Shown here one piece after another: positions 25,526 through 34,666 of a stretch of DNA of 64,000 nt; the first letter of the stretch is position 1, and the number at the start of each line of letters is the position of its first letter. The notes beneath the pieces are model-generated. The model was not told the origin of the DNA, made no database searches, and saw nothing but the letters and a program-made list of their open reading frames with translations. The DNA comes from Paenibacillus sp. BIC5C1 (GTDB taxonomy: Bacteria; Bacillota; Bacilli; Paenibacillales; Paenibacillaceae): the NCBI RefSeq assembly GCF_032399705.1, contig NZ_CP135922.1:2976001-3040000 (forward strand). The letters run 5' to 3'. Both the position numbers and the translations under genes were made by a program.

Positions 25526-27055
25526 ATGGTAAAAAGCAATAAATTAGGCGTTATTCTTGCAGGCTTGCTGCTTGCCATTCTTATGGCTTCGATGGATAAC
25601 ACCATCGTTGCCACTGCAATTGGTACCATCGTAGGTGATCTTGGCGGATTTGATAAATTAATGTGGGTCACCTCTGTCTATATGGTTGCAGAGATGGCGG
25701 GTATGCCGATCTTCGGTAAACTATCGGATATGTATGGGCGCAAGCGATTTTTCATTTTTGGAATCATTGTATTTATGATTGGTTCTGCATTGTGCGGGAC
25801 GGCGGATTCCATCATTCAGCTCAGTATTTATCGTGCGATTCAGGGAATCGGCGGCGGGGCGTTGATGCCGATCGCATTTACCATTATGTTTGATGTCGTT
25901 CCCGCAGACAAACGGGGTAAGGTGGGGGGACTATTCGGTGCAGTCTTTGGTTTATCCAGTATTTTCGGACCCCTTCTCGGAGCCTATCTTACCGATTACA
26001 TTCATTGGTCCTGGATTTTCTATATCAACCTGCCACTTGGTCTGATCGCCTTTGTCATGATTGCATTCTTCTATAAAGAATCCGTAGAGCATTCCAAACA
26101 GAAAATTGACTATTTTGGCGCATTCACACTGGTAGCTTCCATCGTATGCCTCATGTTTGCACTTGAACTTGGAGGCAAGGAATACGCCTGGAATTCCAGC
26201 ATGATCGTGGGTTTGTTTGCTGCGTTCGCCGTGCTGATGACTGCATTTGTGTTCATAGAGCGCCGAGTGGCAGAACCGATTATTACATTTAGCATGTTCA
26301 AAAATCGACTTTATTCCACCAGCAATCTGATGGCCATATTTAGCGGTGCAGCCTTTATTACAGCTTCCATCTATATCCCCATTTATATTCAGGGTGTACT
26401 TGGTGGATCAGCCACCAATTCCGGTCTTGTTCTTCTGCCGATGATGCTCGGATCGGTTGTGACAGCTGCTGGTGGAGGAGCCATGCTTACCAAGCTCAGA
26501 TACCGCTCCATCATGTTACCTACACTCGCGTTGCTGGTTATTGGTATTGCCTTGCTGACAACGTTAACGACAGATTCCTCCCGATTTATGGTGACTATCT
26601 TCATGATTCTGGTTGGTCTGGGCATTGGGTCTTCGTTCTCTGTATTGAGCAATGCAGCCATTCACGGTTTCTCGGCAAGACAGCGTGGTTCGGCCAGTTC
26701 AACACTTAACTTCAATAGGGAACTCGGTATGACGTTGGGAATCACGGTATTTGGTATCGTACAAAGTCACGTATTTACGAGTAAATTGGTCTCCTTCTTT
26801 GGAAATAGTAATGGTAGTGAGCAGGGTGGTGGCGTGAATCTGAGTGATCCTAGCCTAGTCCTAAAACCGGACACTCGTGCTGATATTCCTGCGCCAATGT
26901 TGGATAAGATTACAGAAGCATTGTCCTCATCCATCGTTCATACGTTTGCCTGGGCCATCATTCCGGCAGTTATTGCTCTATTGGCTGCGTGGTTTATGAG
27001 TAAGGAAAAATTCGACCCTGCTTCTGAGTCGGATGAATATTTTGCTTCACACTAG
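25526..27055 (+). CDS. DHA2-family (EmrB/QacA-like) drug efflux MFS transporter
   Basis: The 509-residue membrane protein has 14 predicted helices. It carries DHA2 motifs: LDNT-like SMDNTIVATAIGTI in helix 1, GKLSDMYGRKRFF between helices 2 and 3, AIQGIGGGALMPI, and motif C-like GLSSIFGPLLGAYLTD. Members export cationic dyes, antiseptics and antibiotics using the proton gradient. It starts 27 bp after the UvrA-like gene and is part of the same MarR-controlled operon. Confidence 0.93.
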   Translation: MVKSNKLGVILAGLLLAILMASMDNTIVATAIGTIVGDLGGFDKLMWVTSVYMVAEMAGMPIFGKLSDMYGRKRFFIFGIIVFMIGSALCGTADSIIQLSIYRAIQGIGGGALMPIAFTIMFDVVPADKRGKVGGLFGAVFGLSSIFGPLLGAYLTDYIHWSWIFYINLPLGLIAFVMIAFFYKESVEHSKQKIDYFGAFTLVASIVCLMFALELGGKEYAWNSSMIVGLFAAFAVLMTAFVFIERRVAEPIITFSMFKNRLYSTSNLMAIFSGAAFITASIYIPIYIQGVLGGSATNSGLVLLPMMLGSVVTAAGGGAMLTKLRYRSIMLPTLALLVIGIALLTTLTTDSSRFMVTIFMILVGLGIGSSFSVLSNAAIHGFSARQRGSASSTLNFNRELGMTLGITVFGIVQSHVFTSKLVSFFGNSNGSEQGGGVNLSDPSLVLKPDTRADIPAPMLDKITEALSSSIVHTFAWAIIPAVIALLAAWFMSKEKFDPASESDEYFASH

Positions 27056-27121
27056 CAAGACTATGTAATGGATTTGTATGCTCAATATGACAATTTGTTC
27101 TTATCAAAGGAGACCTACGTT

Positions 27122-27877
27122 ATGTCTGAACAAAATGGAAAAGTAATCATTATCACTGGCGGAGCGAGTGGTATTGGTAAAGAAACAGCGCTTCAGCTTT
27201 CGGATCTGGGTGCAACGATTGTTATAGCAGACTTTAACGAAGAGGGTGCGAGAAAGCTTGCAACTGAGATTGAAGCAGGTGGTGGCACAGCCGGGGCATA
27301 CAAAGTGGACGTGTCCAAAGGAGACGAGATCAAAGCTCTGATCGACTGGACCGTAGAGAAATACGGAACATTGAGCGGTATTTTCAACAATGCGGGCATT
27401 GGACTTGTGAAGCCATTTCTGGAGATGGACCCGGAATCCTATCACAGAGTAATCGATGTTGACCAACACAGTGTGTATTACGGCATGTATTATGGCGCCA
27501 AAAAAATGGTTGAACTGAATGTACAGGGTACCATTGTAAATACAGCTTCGATCTATGGCAGTATTGCTGCGGTGGGAAGCTTTAACTACAATGCAGCCAA
27601 GGCAGCTGTCGTGATGATGTCCAAATCCGGTGCCTTGGAACTTGCCGAACATGGCATTCGTGTGGTTGGTGTAGCGCCAGGCTTCATTGAAACACCGATT
27701 CTGGGTGATGACAAAGCGATGAAGGATGCGCTTGCCACGCAACATATGCGGGGAGAGCTCATTCAACCGGAGAAAGTTGCGAGTGTTGTTACCTTCTTGT
27801 TCAGTGATGCTGCAAGTGCAGTGAATGGTACAACGGTTGCAGTAGATGATGGATTCCTCAGCTTCAAAACAAAATAA
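27122..27877 (+). CDS. SDR-family oxidoreductase
   Basis: The 251-residue protein is a classical short-chain dehydrogenase. It has the TGGASGIG cofactor motif (residues 11-18), NNAG (about 89-92), catalytic Tyr-Lys in FNYNAAKAAV, and VAPGFIETP. Asp in VIADFNEEGA after strand 2 suggests NAD preference. ATG 27122 follows AAAGGAG. It ends the MarR/UvrA-like/DHA2 operon, and its substrate is unknown. The spacing to the exporter gene is 66 bp, followed by a strong terminator. Confidence 0.92.
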   Translation: MSEQNGKVIIITGGASGIGKETALQLSDLGATIVIADFNEEGARKLATEIEAGGGTAGAYKVDVSKGDEIKALIDWTVEKYGTLSGIFNNAGIGLVKPFLEMDPESYHRVIDVDQHSVYYGMYYGAKKMVELNVQGTIVNTASIYGSIAAVGSFNYNAAKAAVVMMSKSGALELAEHGIRVVGVAPGFIETPILGDDKAMKDALATQHMRGELIQPEKVASVVTFLFSDAASAVNGTTVAVDDGFLSFKTK

Positions 27878-27921
27878 GATTTGAGTTGTAAGTTTGCCAC
27901 TCCGTATCTGAAAAATAAAAG

Positions 27922-27964
27922 AAAAACGGTGCAGAACGAATAAATCGTTCTGCACCGTTTTTTT
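27922..27964. terminator. Strong bidirectional terminator
   Basis: AAACGGTGCAGAACGA, loop ATAAA, TCGTTCTGCACCGTTT, with A-run on the left and T-run on the right. It ends the SDR operon and faces the small Cys-rich gene on the other strand. Confidence 0.95.
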
Positions 27965-28064
27965 GTATCCCATAATAAGAAGAGTATTTATTATGAAAAT
28001 AATTCTATATAGTCATCCCAGTAGTTCAGAGATCATGATACAATAAGCAGGCATGCGTCTTTTA

Positions 28065-28235
28065 TCATTTTGTGGTGTCATAGACAATACGCACACCGAG
28101 AGAGCCATAGCTCTCTTCTTTGTAGTGACATTCGGAGCATGTTTTTGTAGCACATAACGCATCACTGTGAACTTGTAATTTTTCGTTACACAGCGGGCAT
28201 TTATTTTCAAAAAGAGTCTTCAACACGTTAAACAT
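28065..28235 (-). CDS. Small Cys-rich (zinc-ribbon-like) protein
   Basis: A 56-residue frame from ATG 28235 to TGA 28065 encodes a protein with CPLC at residues 13-16 and CSEC at 33-36, plus Cys 28. It ends in GSLGVRIVYDTTK. Two CxxC knuckles about 17 residues apart are what a small zinc ribbon needs. The ribosome binding site is weak (GAGTG upstream). It is followed on its strand by the strong terminator at 27922-27964. I do not recognise a named family, and the call rests on the Cys pattern and the terminator position. Confidence 0.55.
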   Translation of the reverse strand: MFNVLKTLFENKCPLCNEKLQVHSDALCATKTCSECHYKEESYGSLGVRIVYDTTK

Positions 28236-28348
28236 GCTTAATCACTCATTTCGGATTAATTTACTTGGTTTTTATTATAGCCGATTATTTTAACTGCGTA
28301 TACTGTTTTTTGCATCTTTTTTATACCGCAAGAAAGGAAGAAAAACCG

Positions 28349-29146
28349 ATGGATACTCTGCTTTTTGTCATCATGTTTATACTGGGTCTGGTCGGTTCCT
28401 TCTTCTCCGGTTTGTTGGGTATTGGTGGAGCCATAATTAATTTCCCGTTGCTGCTGTATGTACCTTCTCTCATGGGACTGGAACCATTCTCGGCACATGA
28501 GGTGTCGTCGATCAGCATGTTTCAGGTGTTTTTTGCCTCACTCGCTGGTGTGGTTGCCTACATTAGGAGAACAAGGAAAGGGGAGAAGAGCGAAGCTCTT
28601 ATTCATAAAGGTCTGGTAGCTTATATGGGCTCCAGTATTCTTGTCGGCAGTCTAATTGGCGGTTTCATATCCGGTCATTTGAATGGAGAAGTCATCAATC
28701 TGATCTATGGCATTCTGGCCATTATTGCGATTGTACTTATGTTGATTCCCGGTAAGGGAACAGAAGGCTCGGCTGGACAGCTGACATTCAACACATATGT
28801 TGCGGCAGGATCGGCTCTCGCCGTGGGGATCATTTCAGGAATTGTTGGTGCGGGTGGTGCTTTTATATTGATTCCGATCATGCTCACCGTGCTTAAGATC
28901 CCTACCCGGACAACCATTGCTTCTTCACTTGCGATCGTGTTCATCTCCGCCATTGGTGGGGTGGTGGGAAAGATTATGGGTGGAGACATTCCGCTGGAGC
29001 CGATTATTTATACGGTTATTGGGAGTCTGCTTGGTGCTTCACTCGGTTCCAAAGTAAGCTCAATGATTAATGTGAGACTGCTTCGGTATGGACTGATGGT
29101 TCTTATTGCCATTACAGCGGTAAAGGTATGGTCTTCGATATTGTAA
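28349..29146 (+). CDS. TSUP (TauE/SafE) family membrane transporter
   Basis: The 265-residue protein has eight predicted helices and two family repeats, each with a Gly-rich motif: FSGLLGIGGAIINFPLLL near the N-terminus and ISGIVGAGGAFILIPIML near the middle. TSUP proteins move sulfite, sulfoacetate or related organosulfur anions across the membrane. ATG 28349 follows AAAGGAAG; an upstream in-frame extension lacks a ribosome binding site. Neighbours do not reveal its substrate. Confidence 0.92.
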   Translation: MDTLLFVIMFILGLVGSFFSGLLGIGGAIINFPLLLYVPSLMGLEPFSAHEVSSISMFQVFFASLAGVVAYIRRTRKGEKSEALIHKGLVAYMGSSILVGSLIGGFISGHLNGEVINLIYGILAIIAIVLMLIPGKGTEGSAGQLTFNTYVAAGSALAVGIISGIVGAGGAFILIPIMLTVLKIPTRTTIASSLAIVFISAIGGVVGKIMGGDIPLEPIIYTVIGSLLGASLGSKVSSMINVRLLRYGLMVLIAITAVKVWSSIL

Positions 29147-29264
29147 AACCACATAGGATTGAAGCGACCATGACGATTTCGTAACCAAACGGATGGAATG
29201 CCGTATAAAGGTTATGAACATGAGGTGGCGAATTTGTTGTTGCATGAATTCACATCAGTTTTCG

Positions 29265-29331
29265 TCCATGGAGCACCCTCAAACTCCTTTCATGGATACA
29301 TGTTTAACATTCTGAGAAGTTGAGGTATCCA
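29265..29331 (+). promoter_or_regulatory. Possible alternative hairpins over the ribosome binding site
   Basis: CATGGA (29291-29296) can pair with upstream TCCATG (29265-29270). Alternatively the overlapping TGGATAC (29293-29299) can pair with GTATCCA (29325-29331), which adjoins the GAGG ribosome binding site of the isoprenoid synthase gene. The two pairings exclude each other, which would allow translation control. Seen only by eye. Confidence 0.3.
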
Positions 29332-29335
29332 TCCT

Positions 29336-31720
29336 ATGAATAACGTACTTACAGATCAGGCTGATGCAGGATATCGGCTGGCTGAGCAGAAGGCAGCTCA
29401 GTATTTTACTTCTCTTCATGAACAACTTCTGAATAACACGTATACAACTGCGCTTACGCAAGATATTCACTTGTGGCAAAAGAAACATATTCAATCTTTT
29501 TCCTGGTTATCTTTTTTATCAACAAGTCGAAAAAAACCGGATTCCCGGGATGCTCATAGATATATCCATTGGCTGAATGTTACAGGCAAACTGGATGATT
29601 ACCTGGACCGCAGTATTTCTTACATTTATATGAGAGATCTGGGCAAAGCACTGGATTCCTCGGACACGCAAGCACGCATTCAGCGTGTTGCTCAGGATAC
29701 CAAAGCGTATTTTATGCGTTCAAATACAACCCATCACAAGGAAAGTCCGGATTATATCAGTCTGGCCGCCTTGTATCGCTGGGCTCAGAAGGAGAACGTG
29801 GAAACAGCCGTTATCTGGGTCATCAGCAAATTAAAAAATGTCGCTTCCAATATCCCCAAAGAACTGGACGCAGAACAGGCACAGCGCAAACTGCTCAAGA
29901 TTATTCTGGGCGTTGTTCTGCATGTGAACGATGATATGAATGATGAGACTCCACAGGCAGAACGTTCCGAGAGGCTAGATGCTGCGATTCGGCTTGGTTA
30001 TTCTTACGGACTGACCTATCCATTTATTGATGACCTGCTCGATTCGCAGGCGTTGACTGCACAAGAGAAGGAGCAGTATTCTCTCTTGATTCGCAATGCG
30101 CTTCTCACCGGGATCGTGCCCGATATCGGCGAATGGAAGGGAGCCAATCTCCAAGTCATTCAATATGTTCACTCCGAGCTTCGTGATGCGTTTGAGTATA
30201 TTAAGAACTACCAGCGCCCTGAGACGCAGCGTACGTTCTTCGAGCAATCTTATGTATTCTTTCAGTCTCAGGAAATAGACCGTGCCAAAAAACTGTCCAA
30301 CGCGAATTATTCCAATGAAGAACTTTATATTCCGATTATTATTAAATCCTCATCCTCCAGACTCATTGTTCGCTCCGTGCTCAGTGCATCTGCGGATGAA
30401 GGGTTTGATCTGCGGACGTTCTACTATGGCATATATAATCAGCTCGCGGACGATTTCGCTGATATGTTTGACGATATGGAGGATGGGGCAGTGACTCCGT
30501 ATACCTACTATCTGAAGTATCGTGACCTGCGGCCTGATCTGATCAATCCGTATGAGCTATACTGGGCGGTTATTTCCTATCTGATTCATGAGGTATACCA
30601 TTCGGATGCGAAGACCCGGGAGGTCATACTGGATCGGGCTATTAATGGTCTAAAGCGTTGTAGAGCGCGTTTGGGTCAAGAACAATACAACGAAGTGATG
30701 AATATCTTTGCCTCCGGACAACCGGAATTCAATCGTCTCATTCAGCAAATGGTACGAAAAGCCGATGATGTTGATTTTCTGGATAAATTGCTGCGGGATC
30801 AGGTCATCCTCCAATTGCAAAATGACAAGCGCGAAAAACAGGATTTTCTGGATACGATTCGTACGGTTCGTGAACAGATTAATATTGAATTACAGATTTC
30901 CAAGCCGGGTGGACTTCCAGAGATGAAAGGAACGCTTATTGATGCAGCGAATTACAGTCTGCAGGGAGATGGAAAACGGCTTAGGCCGATCCTGACCTGG
31001 GTGATGGGTGTACGTGAATATGGACTGCATGAATCGTCAATCATTCCTCTTCTGAGATCACTGGAATACATGCATACCGCATCACTGATCTTTGATGATC
31101 TGCCGACCCAGGATAATGCTTCGACCCGGCGAGGCCGTTCCACCTTACATCAGGTGCATAATAGCGCAACAGCGGAATTAACAGGATTATTTCTCATCCA
31201 AAAGGCCATTGGCGAGCAATCTTCCCTCAATCAATTTGATGCCGCAACTGTGCTTACCCTGATTCAATATTCCGCTGAAAAAGCAGAGGATATGTGTATG
31301 GGACAGGCGATGGATCTGAATGCCAAAGGAAAAACGCTGACTCTGGAACAATTGAACATGATCTGTTTCTACAAAACAGGTATTGCTTTCGAGGCTGCAC
31401 TTGTGATGCCCGCCATTCTGGCTCAGGTGAAGGACGTAGAGATTGAAGCCTTAATAAAGTTTGCGTATCATGCAGGTATTGCCTTTCAAATTAAGGATGA
31501 CCTGCTGGATCTGGAAGGGGATCATCGGATACTCGGTAAGCCGGCAGGTCAGGACGTTAGGAACAACAGTTCAACCTTTGTATCCATTCTGGGTGAAGAT
31601 GGTGCGAAGAAAGAGATGTGGGAGCACTATTGTCTGGCAACCGATGCGCTGAACGAAATGCCAAAGCCAATTTCTTTTCTAAGACATCTGTTGGATTACA
31701 TCATTGGACGGGAGCGGTAA
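29336..31720 (+). CDS. Tandem-domain class I isoprenoid synthase (polyprenyl synthetase fused to a second synthase-like domain)
   Basis: The C-terminal ~290 residues of this 794-residue protein are a clear trans-prenyl diphosphate synthase: GDGKRLRP (544-551), first Asp-rich motif DDLPTQD (587-593), KTG (680-682) and second motif DDLLD (721-725). Typical single-domain enzymes are about 290-320 residues, so about 500 residues are extra. That extra part has the same order of features: a basic RKLLK stretch (about 184-188), DDLLD (232-236), KSSSSR (337-342) and DDFAD (372-376). The distance between Asp motifs is 140 residues, against 134 in the C-terminal domain. I read it as a second, diverged isoprenoid-synthase fold, possibly a terpene synthase or prenyltransferase using the product of the C-terminal domain. 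Product and partners are unknown. Confidence 0.85.
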   Translation: MNNVLTDQADAGYRLAEQKAAQYFTSLHEQLLNNTYTTALTQDIHLWQKKHIQSFSWLSFLSTSRKKPDSRDAHRYIHWLNVTGKLDDYLDRSISYIYMRDLGKALDSSDTQARIQRVAQDTKAYFMRSNTTHHKESPDYISLAALYRWAQKENVETAVIWVISKLKNVASNIPKELDAEQAQRKLLKIILGVVLHVNDDMNDETPQAERSERLDAAIRLGYSYGLTYPFIDDLLDSQALTAQEKEQYSLLIRNALLTGIVPDIGEWKGANLQVIQYVHSELRDAFEYIKNYQRPETQRTFFEQSYVFFQSQEIDRAKKLSNANYSNEELYIPIIIKSSSSRLIVRSVLSASADEGFDLRTFYYGIYNQLADDFADMFDDMEDGAVTPYTYYLKYRDLRPDLINPYELYWAVISYLIHEVYHSDAKTREVILDRAINGLKRCRARLGQEQYNEVMNIFASGQPEFNRLIQQMVRKADDVDFLDKLLRDQVILQLQNDKREKQDFLDTIRTVREQINIELQISKPGGLPEMKGTLIDAANYSLQGDGKRLRPILTWVMGVREYGLHESSIIPLLRSLEYMHTASLIFDDLPTQDNASTRRGRSTLHQVHNSATAELTGLFLIQKAIGEQSSLNQFDAATVLTLIQYSAEKAEDMCMGQAMDLNAKGKTLTLEQLNMICFYKTGIAFEAALVMPAILAQVKDVEIEALIKFAYHAGIAFQIKDDLLDLEGDHRILGKPAGQDVRNNSSTFVSILGEDGAKKEMWEHYCLATDALNEMPKPISFLRHLLDYIIGRER

Positions 31721-31784
31721 AATCGTTCCTGACTAAATCCCATTTCCATGTTCAGCAAGGTTTATATGAAATCAAAAAAAAGTT

Positions 31785-31822
31785 GCCTGGATTCCATACG
31801 AATAGAATCCAGGCCTTGTTTT
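31785..31822 (+). terminator. Intrinsic terminator
   Basis: GCCTGGATTC, a 10-nt loop, GAATCCAGGC, then CTTGTTTTG. It separates the isoprenoid synthase from the hybrid kinase gene. Confidence 0.75.
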
Positions 31823-31922
31823 GCTTTATTGACACAAACTTTTAGAAAATGAGATGTTTCAACAATGGAAAAATCGGGTATTAAGCAAATATTGTGTTTA
31901 TACACCAAAAGGAGAGCTAAAG

Positions 31923-34562
31923 ATGCAGGTTCAAAAGGTCGATCATCACGAATTGTTTGAGCAGATTTATAATCAAGCACCTATTGGGATTGCAATTGTT
32001 GCTCCAACAGGACAGTGGATGAAAGTGAATCCTGCTTTTTGCAGTATGCTGGGTTATACAGCTCAAGAATTAATCCTTCTTCATTACAAGGAGATCACCC
32101 ATGCGGATGATTTTGCACAGGATCTGAAGTACGAACGTGAACTGTGTGAAGGAAAATCACAAGAGTACAGGTACGAAAAGCGTTATATTCAGAAAAACGG
32201 AGACATTTTATGGATATCAATGCATATATCATTGGCTCGAAACGAAGTCAGCGGTGAACCGTTGTATTTTATCTGCCATGTTGTAGATATTACGGATCAT
32301 AAAACAACCGAACTAAAGTTGCTTCAAACGGAAGAAATGTTCAAACTCATTTCCGATAATGCACAGGAAATCATCTATATTGCAACTTTTGATGGCATTT
32401 GTCGTTATTGTTCTCCTTCCATTTATAAGCTGCTTGGTTACACTCCAGAGGAAGTGGTGGGCAATAATAATACCGCCATTTTTCACCCGCAGGACCTGGA
32501 TCGTGTCTCGCAGATCGATTTGAGCACAGGTCATATGTTGAATATGCAGGTTCAGCATAAAGATGGACATAGTCTTTGGTTTGAAACCACTTATAAGGTT
32601 ATTGGGGACTCTGGACAGGAACAACAAATTCTTGCCATTGGTCGGGATATATCGGAGAGAAAGAAACATGAGGAAATTAGTGCAGAAGCTGAACGGATAG
32701 CCATGATCGGCAGTTGGGAGTGGAACATGCTCAATGACCATGTTTCCATGTCTGAGCAGATATTCGAGATTTTCGAAATAGACAACAACAAACTGTATAA
32801 GGGCAGCGATATCTTTGCATTCATGGAACAAGCGGAGGAGCAGCGGTTGAAGGAGTGTATTGAATGGGTGAAAACGGGTCAACCGCTTGATTTTGAATAC
32901 CGGCATCTGGGCTCAAATGGTAAAGAAAAGTATCTTCATCTGCGAGGATTAATTACATTTGATGAATATCAACAACCGATACAGTTAAACGGAACTTTGC
33001 AGGATATTACAGAGCGTAAACTCGTCGAATTCAAACTTCAGGAATCGGTGGAACGTTATACTTCACTCAAAAAATATAATCATGATGCCATCATTTCTTT
33101 TGATATGGACGGCAATATTATAAATGCCAACCCGGTAGCTATGAAAATGACTGGATGCCCGGTTGCGGAAATGATTGGGACAAGTATATGTCGATTTATC
33201 GGACCGTATCATCTTGGACTTATTCTCAATAGCCAGTATGAGATGGCTGAAAAAGAAATCAATGCTGTTCAGCACGTAAATGGTTCTGAGACAGAAGTTT
33301 TGGCAACGCTTGCGCCTATCATTATTAATGAGAAAAACGTAGGATTCTACCTGATTGCCAAGGATATTACGGAACAGAAAAAGCTTCTTGTAGCCAAAGA
33401 GACTGCTGAACGAATGAATAAGGCCAAAAGTGAGTTTTTGGCGATGATGAGTCATGAGATCCGTACACCCATGAACGGCGTGATTGGGATGACGGATTTG
33501 CTTCTGGATACGCCTGGACTTAGCGGAGAACAAAAGGAATACATTGAGATCATTCAAAAGAGCGGGGATTCACTGCTTGCGATTATCAATGATATTCTGG
33601 ACTTTTCCAAAATAGAGTCAGGTAAAACCGATCTGGTGGATGAGCCCTTTGATCTGAAAGAGATTGTGACAGAGACGGTTAAGATCGTAACACCAATGAT
33701 TCGGGAGAAACAGTTGGATCTTCGTTTAAGCCTGGATGACGCCATTCCTGTTCCCTTGTTTGGGGATGCTTACCGTCTAAAACAAGTCCTAACCAACATC
33801 ATTGGTAATGCAGTAAAGTTCACCCCGGAAGGTAGTATTGAGATCGAAGTGAAGGTTATTGGACAAGAATATAATGACGTTCAATTTCAGTTCAAGGTGA
33901 AGGATACAGGGATTGGAATTCCAGTGGAGAAAAGAGAGCATTTATTCGAAGCCTTCTACCAATTGGAGAATTTCATGACACGCAAGCCTCAAGGTACCGG
34001 ACTTGGACTAGCTATCAGCAAAAAGCTTGTAGAGCTTATGCAGGGGGATATCTGGATTGAGGATTCGGACGCTACGGGGACCACATTTATGTTTACAGCG
34101 TCGTTTAAAGCCAGCAACATGGAGGATTTCAACAGATACGATCTACAACAGAAAAAGAATAAAACAGATCAACTTCGAATTCTGATTGCCGAGGACAATG
34201 AGGTGAACCAACTTGTTCTGCGCCGGATGATTGAGAAGAAAGGGCATCTTGTCGATTATGTAGTAAATGGAATCGAGGCAGTGGAAGCTGTCAAACGAAG
34301 TGCGTACGATATTGTGTTCATGGATGTGCACATGCCTAGGCTGAACGGATTCGAAGCGACCAAAGCGATTAAGGAATTGATGCGGCCAGAGGCATGCCCT
34401 TATATTGTTGCGGTTACCGCAAACGCAGTTCGAGGGGATATGGACAAATGTCTGAAGGCTGGAATGGATGCTTATGTAAGCAAACCAATTAAAAGTGAAT
34501 CCATTATGCAAGTGATGGAGGAGTTTTACAAAATAAAGAAATATCCCACTGCATACAATTGA
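31923..34562 (+). CDS. Cytoplasmic multi-PAS hybrid sensor histidine kinase
   Basis: The 879-residue protein has no membrane segment. Four PAS/PAC repeats fill the N-terminus (about 10-490; for example LFEQIYNQAPIGIAIV, FKLISDNAQEIIYIA and YNHDAIISFDMDGNI). HisKA with His 511 in MMSHEIRTPMNGVIG, an ATPase domain (NIIGNAVKFT, DTGIGIP, GTGLGLAI) and a C-terminal receiver with Asp 801 in IVFMDVHMPRLNG follow. ATG 31923 is preceded by AAAGGAG. The receiver has no DNA-binding domain after it, so output passes to another protein or stays within the kinase. No cognate regulator is adjacent, and the PAS ligands are unknown. Confidence 0.94.
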   Translation: MQVQKVDHHELFEQIYNQAPIGIAIVAPTGQWMKVNPAFCSMLGYTAQELILLHYKEITHADDFAQDLKYERELCEGKSQEYRYEKRYIQKNGDILWISMHISLARNEVSGEPLYFICHVVDITDHKTTELKLLQTEEMFKLISDNAQEIIYIATFDGICRYCSPSIYKLLGYTPEEVVGNNNTAIFHPQDLDRVSQIDLSTGHMLNMQVQHKDGHSLWFETTYKVIGDSGQEQQILAIGRDISERKKHEEISAEAERIAMIGSWEWNMLNDHVSMSEQIFEIFEIDNNKLYKGSDIFAFMEQAEEQRLKECIEWVKTGQPLDFEYRHLGSNGKEKYLHLRGLITFDEYQQPIQLNGTLQDITERKLVEFKLQESVERYTSLKKYNHDAIISFDMDGNIINANPVAMKMTGCPVAEMIGTSICRFIGPYHLGLILNSQYEMAEKEINAVQHVNGSETEVLATLAPIIINEKNVGFYLIAKDITEQKKLLVAKETAERMNKAKSEFLAMMSHEIRTPMNGVIGMTDLLLDTPGLSGEQKEYIEIIQKSGDSLLAIINDILDFSKIESGKTDLVDEPFDLKEIVTETVKIVTPMIREKQLDLRLSLDDAIPVPLFGDAYRLKQVLTNIIGNAVKFTPEGSIEIEVKVIGQEYNDVQFQFKVKDTGIGIPVEKREHLFEAFYQLENFMTRKPQGTGLGLAISKKLVELMQGDIWIEDSDATGTTFMFTASFKASNMEDFNRYDLQQKKNKTDQLRILIAEDNEVNQLVLRRMIEKKGHLVDYVVNGIEAVEAVKRSAYDIVFMDVHMPRLNGFEATKAIKELMRPEACPYIVAVTANAVRGDMDKCLKAGMDAYVSKPIKSESIMQVMEEFYKIKKYPTAYN

Positions 34563-34601
34563 AATCAACATTCCGTAGGAACGGATTCTTGATTGGCAAT
34601 G

Positions 34602-34640
34602 GCCGCTCTTTTATCAATGGATAAAGGAGCGGCTTTTTTT
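34602..34640 (+). terminator. Intrinsic terminator
   Basis: GCCGCTCTTTTATC, loop AATG, GATAAAGGAGCGGC, then seven T. It ends the hybrid kinase transcript. Confidence 0.9.
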
Positions 34641-34666
34641 GCATGTTCATTTTGCGGAATGCTAAA

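Noticed and set aside
28013..28210. Open frame of 65 codons on the minus strand overlapping the small Cys-rich gene
   Set aside because: It is a shifted frame of the 56-codon gene, lacks a start region signal, and scatters the Cys residues that form CxxC pairs in the other frame.
29336..34562. ComQ-ComX-ComP type pheromone system (prenyl synthase followed by a sensor kinase)
   Set aside because: No short pheromone gene lies between them, the kinase is cytoplasmic and hybrid, and a terminator separates the two genes.
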